DNA of 64,000 bases from an uncultured Prevotellaceae bacterium (GTDB taxonomy: Bacteria > Bacteroidota > Bacteroidia > Bacteroidales > Bacteroidaceae), in contig CAMZHV010000004.1 in the NCBI GenBank assembly GCA_947307015.1, positions 1-64,000 on the forward strand. The letters run 5' to 3'. Numbering within the stretch: the first letter of the stretch is position 1; each line of letters starts with the position of its first letter. A program made the position numbers and the translations under genes. The notes below the pieces were generated by a model that worked only from the letters and a program-made list of their open reading frames with translations, was not told the origin of the DNA and did not search any database. Positions 61,744 through 64,000 of this stretch are shown here, one piece after another.

Positions 61744-64000
61744 TTAAGATATGCGCTGCACCTCCTCGATGCCGTCGATCTTCTTGAGATTCTTGATGAT
61801 GGCGTTGAGGTTTTCGGTGTCGAAGACACTCAGCTTGATGTCGCCGTGGAAGAGGCCATCCTCGGTGTCGATGTACAGGCGGCGAACGTTGACATTCAGC
61901 TGTTGTGTGATGACATCGGTGAGGCTACGTAGGATGCCGATGCGATCTATGCCGTTGATGCGGATAGATGCAGGGAAGGTGAGGAGTTTGTGCGTGTCCC
62001 ACACAGCTGAGAGAATGTGGTTGCCGTCGCTGGTCTTGAGCTTGTTGGCTACGGGGCACTGGCGCTTGTGGATGGTGATGCGGTTCTGACTGTCGTAGTA
62101 GCCGAGGACTTCATCGCCAGGAATGGGCTGACAATCAGGACAGATGAAGAGGCGCGAGAGGCTTTCTTCATTGAGTATTAAGGGCTTCTTACGGTCAATA
62201 GGTGGTAGCGGCGGTGCGGCGGTGTCGATGACGGCCGGTGCTTCTGCGCTGTCCTTGGTAGCAGTCTTCAGGAAAGGCACGAAACGCTTCCAACCGTTCT
62301 TGCCAGCTCGTGCCGCAGGGCGTTCCTTGCGCTGTATGGCTTCCAGGTCGGCATCGCTGAGCACGACCTTCTGAGCGCCGATGTCCGCCAGCAGCTCCTC
62401 GCGAGGGATATTGCCGTGTATGCGGCAGAGGCGGTCGAGGAAGTTGCTGTTGTTGTTGAGCTCATGCTCGCGGAACCATTCGTCGAGGATTTCTTCGCCT
62501 TGCTTCTGCTGCTCACGGCGCTGCTTGCGCAGCACGGCTTCAATCTTGTTCTTGGCCTTCGCCGTCGTGGCGATTTCAATCCACGAGGGCTCCACGCGCA
62601 CGCCCGTAGAAGTGAGGATCTCTACCTGGTCGCCGCTCTTGAGCTGATAGGTGATGGGGCAGAGCTGGTGGTTAACCTTCGCGCCCATGCAGTGCGTGCC
62701 CACGAAAGTGTGTATGCTGAAGGCGAAGTCGAGAACGGTGCAACCTGAAGGCATCGTCTTGAACTCACCCTTCGGCGTGATGACGAGGATTTCGGAGGAG
62801 TAGAGGTTGAGCTTGATGGTGGAGAGGAAGTCCATGGCCGACGGCTGCGGGTCGTCGAGCAGCTCCTTGATGGTGGCCAGCCACTTGTCCAGCTCAGTCT
62901 CGCTGGCTGTGGTGTCCTTATCGCCCTCCTTGTATTTCCAGTGTGCTGCGAAGCCGCGCTCAGCCATGTCATCCATGCGGCGCGAGCGGATCTGCAGCTC
63001 TATCCATCGTCCCTGGGGGCTCATGAGCGTCGTGTGCAATGCCTGATAGCCGTTGCTCTTTGGATTGGTGAGCCAGTCGCGGAAGCGCTCGGGGTGGGCG
63101 CGGTAGATGGTGGTACACGCTGCGAAGATCTGGAAGCAGTCGTTAATCTCCGTGTCATCGCCCTTGGGGTCGAAGATGATGCGCACGGCCAACAGGTCGT
63201 AGATCTCCTCGAACGTCACGTTCTTGTTCTGCATCTTCATCCAGATGGAGAAGGGACGCTTCACGCGCGCCTTGATGTCGTAATGGAAGCCGAGGGCGTC
63301 CAACTTCTGGCGGATGGGCATGATGAAGGATTTGAAGGCGGTGTCGAGCTCTGGTTGTATGGCTTCGAGCTGCTGGCAGATCTCGGCGTGCTTGTCGGGC
63401 TGCTCGTACTTGAAGCTGAGGTCTTCGAGCTCCTCCTTGATGAGGTTGAGCCCCAGGCGATTGGCTAACGGTGCGTAGATGTAGAGCGTCTCGCCCGCAA
63501 TCTTATACTGCTTGTGTGGAGGCTGTGAGCCCAGCGTGCGCATGTTGTGCAGGCGGTCGCTGATCTTGATGAGGATGACGCGAATGTCGTCGCTCATCGT
63601 CAGCAGCAGTTTCTTGAAGGACTCCGCTTGGGCAGAAGCCTTGTCGCCGAAGATGCCGCCAGAGATCTTCGTGAGGCCGTCCACAATCTGTGCAATCTTG
63701 TCACCGAAGATGTTGCGGATGTCCTCGACGGTGTATTCTGTGTCCTCGACGACATCATGGAGCAGGGCGGCGCAGATGCTCGTCGAGCCCAGACCAATCT
63801 CGCCGCAGGCAATCTGTGCCACGGCTAAGGGATGCGTGATATAAGGTTCTCCGGAAAGACGGCGCACACCCTTGTGCGCCTGTTTGGCGAAGTTGAAGGC
63901 CTTGGTGATGAGATCTACCTTCTTGCGGTGCGGCGATGCCAGATAGGTCTTCAAGAGACGGTCGAACATACCTTGCACCATCTCTTCGTCGGCGGCCGAA
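61744..64000 (-). CDS. RelA/SpoT-family (p)ppGpp synthetase/hydrolase (5' end outside window)
   Basis: This RSH enzyme makes and degrades the alarmone (p)ppGpp. Visible are the HD hydrolase domain (AALLHDVVEDTEYT, KISDRLHNMRTL), the synthetase domain (KARVKRPFSIWMKMQNKN, NGYQALHTTLMSP), a TGS domain (VITPKGEFKTMPSGCTVLDF) and a C-terminal ACT-like domain (SIRINGIDRIGILRSL). The hydrolase motif looks intact, so it is probably bifunctional. The frame is open to the window edge (AADEEMVQGMFDRLL), so the start is likely upstream of the visible ATG at 63981. Confidence 0.93.
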   Translation of the reverse strand, partial: SAADEEMVQGMFDRLLKTYLASPHRKKVDLITKAFNFAKQAHKGVRRLSGEPYITHPLAVAQIACGEIGLGSTSICAALLHDVVEDTEYTVEDIRNIFGDKIAQIVDGLTKISGGIFGDKASAQAESFKKLLLTMSDDIRVILIKISDRLHNMRTLGSQPPHKQYKIAGETLYIYAPLANRLGLNLIKEELEDLSFKYEQPDKHAEICQQLEAIQPELDTAFKSFIMPIRQKLDALGFHYDIKARVKRPFSIWMKMQNKNVTFEEIYDLLAVRIIFDPKGDDTEINDCFQIFAACTTIYRAHPERFRDWLTNPKSNGYQALHTTLMSPQGRWIELQIRSRRMDDMAERGFAAHWKYKEGDKDTTASETELDKWLATIKELLDDPQPSAMDFLSTIKLNLYSSEILVITPKGEFKTMPSGCTVLDFAFSIHTFVGTHCMGAKVNHQLCPITYQLKSGDQVEILTSTGVRVEPSWIEIATTAKAKNKIEAVLRKQRREQQKQGEEILDEWFREHELNNNSNFLDRLCRIHGNIPREELLADIGAQKVVLSDADLEAIQRKERPAARAGKNGWKRFVPFLKTATKDSAEAPAVIDTAAPPLPPIDRKKPLILNEESLSRLFICPDCQPIPGDEVLGYYDSQNRITIHKRQCPVANKLKTSDGNHILSAVWDTHKLLTFPASIRINGIDRIGILRSLTDVITQQLNVNVRRLYIDTEDGLFHGDIKLSVFDTENLNAIIKNLKKIDGIEEVQRIS

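Overview
The window is a chromosomal segment of a Bacteroidales bacterium, most likely Prevotellaceae. The evidence is the translation/transcription block tuf - tRNA-Trp - secE - nusG - rplKAJL - rpoBC, promoters with the Bacteroidetes -7 box TAnnTTTG, little Shine-Dalgarno sequence before genes, a PorW/SprE type IX secretion lipoprotein, and many exported glycan enzymes (PL26-like, GH92, GH13, sulfatase). The genus is inference; no search could be run.

Layout. 1-12.0 kb: the core tuf-to-rpoC block, closed by a strong terminator. 12.1-17.7 kb: an accessory patch with two gene remnants, a 22-bp-phased palindrome array, a Sau3AI/MutH-like restriction enzyme coupled to a C5 methyltransferase, and a roughly 560-nt structured non-coding segment whose intrinsic terminator ends about 30 nt before the restriction gene. 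17.7-24.1 kb (minus strand): L-fucose uptake and catabolism (dehydrogenase, lactonase-like amidohydrolase, FucI, FucP, mutarotase). 24.2-26.8 kb: an Smr-domain protein and queA. 27-31.5 kb: rhamnogalacturonan-type lyase, DUF4861 protein, outer-membrane barrel. 31.7-38.4 kb: TatA/TatC followed by a NapH-like polyferredoxin, two Tat-signal aldo/keto reductases with C-terminal ferredoxin domains, exonuclease III and an FMN-binding exported protein. 38.7-42.8 kb: hexuronate/L-galactonate catabolism (dehydrogenase, UxaB, UxaA). 42.9-49.1 kb: tex, a GH92-peptidase fusion and xpt. 49.3-51.5 kb: a second accessory patch next to tRNA-Pro, with a YhcG-like nuclease, a nested inverted repeat and the largest 22-bp palindrome array. 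51.6-64 kb: aroA, a small acidic protein, porW, exported flavodoxin, sulfatase, GH13 amylase, a MerR regulator, a 195-bp MITE and a RelA/SpoT gene that runs off the end.

Three things cut across the annotation. First, GC-rich palindromic repeats of about three sequence types lie both between genes and in frame inside genes (fucI, fucP, amidohydrolase, queA, uxaA, tex, GH92), adding peptides where the families normally have none, much like Rickettsia palindromic elements. Second, three separate loci carry palindromic cores spaced almost exactly 22 bp apart; the palindrome sequence changes from unit to unit while the phase is kept. Third, the Tat translocase appears to be encoded with its own substrates, forming a possible dedicated extracytoplasmic electron-transfer module.
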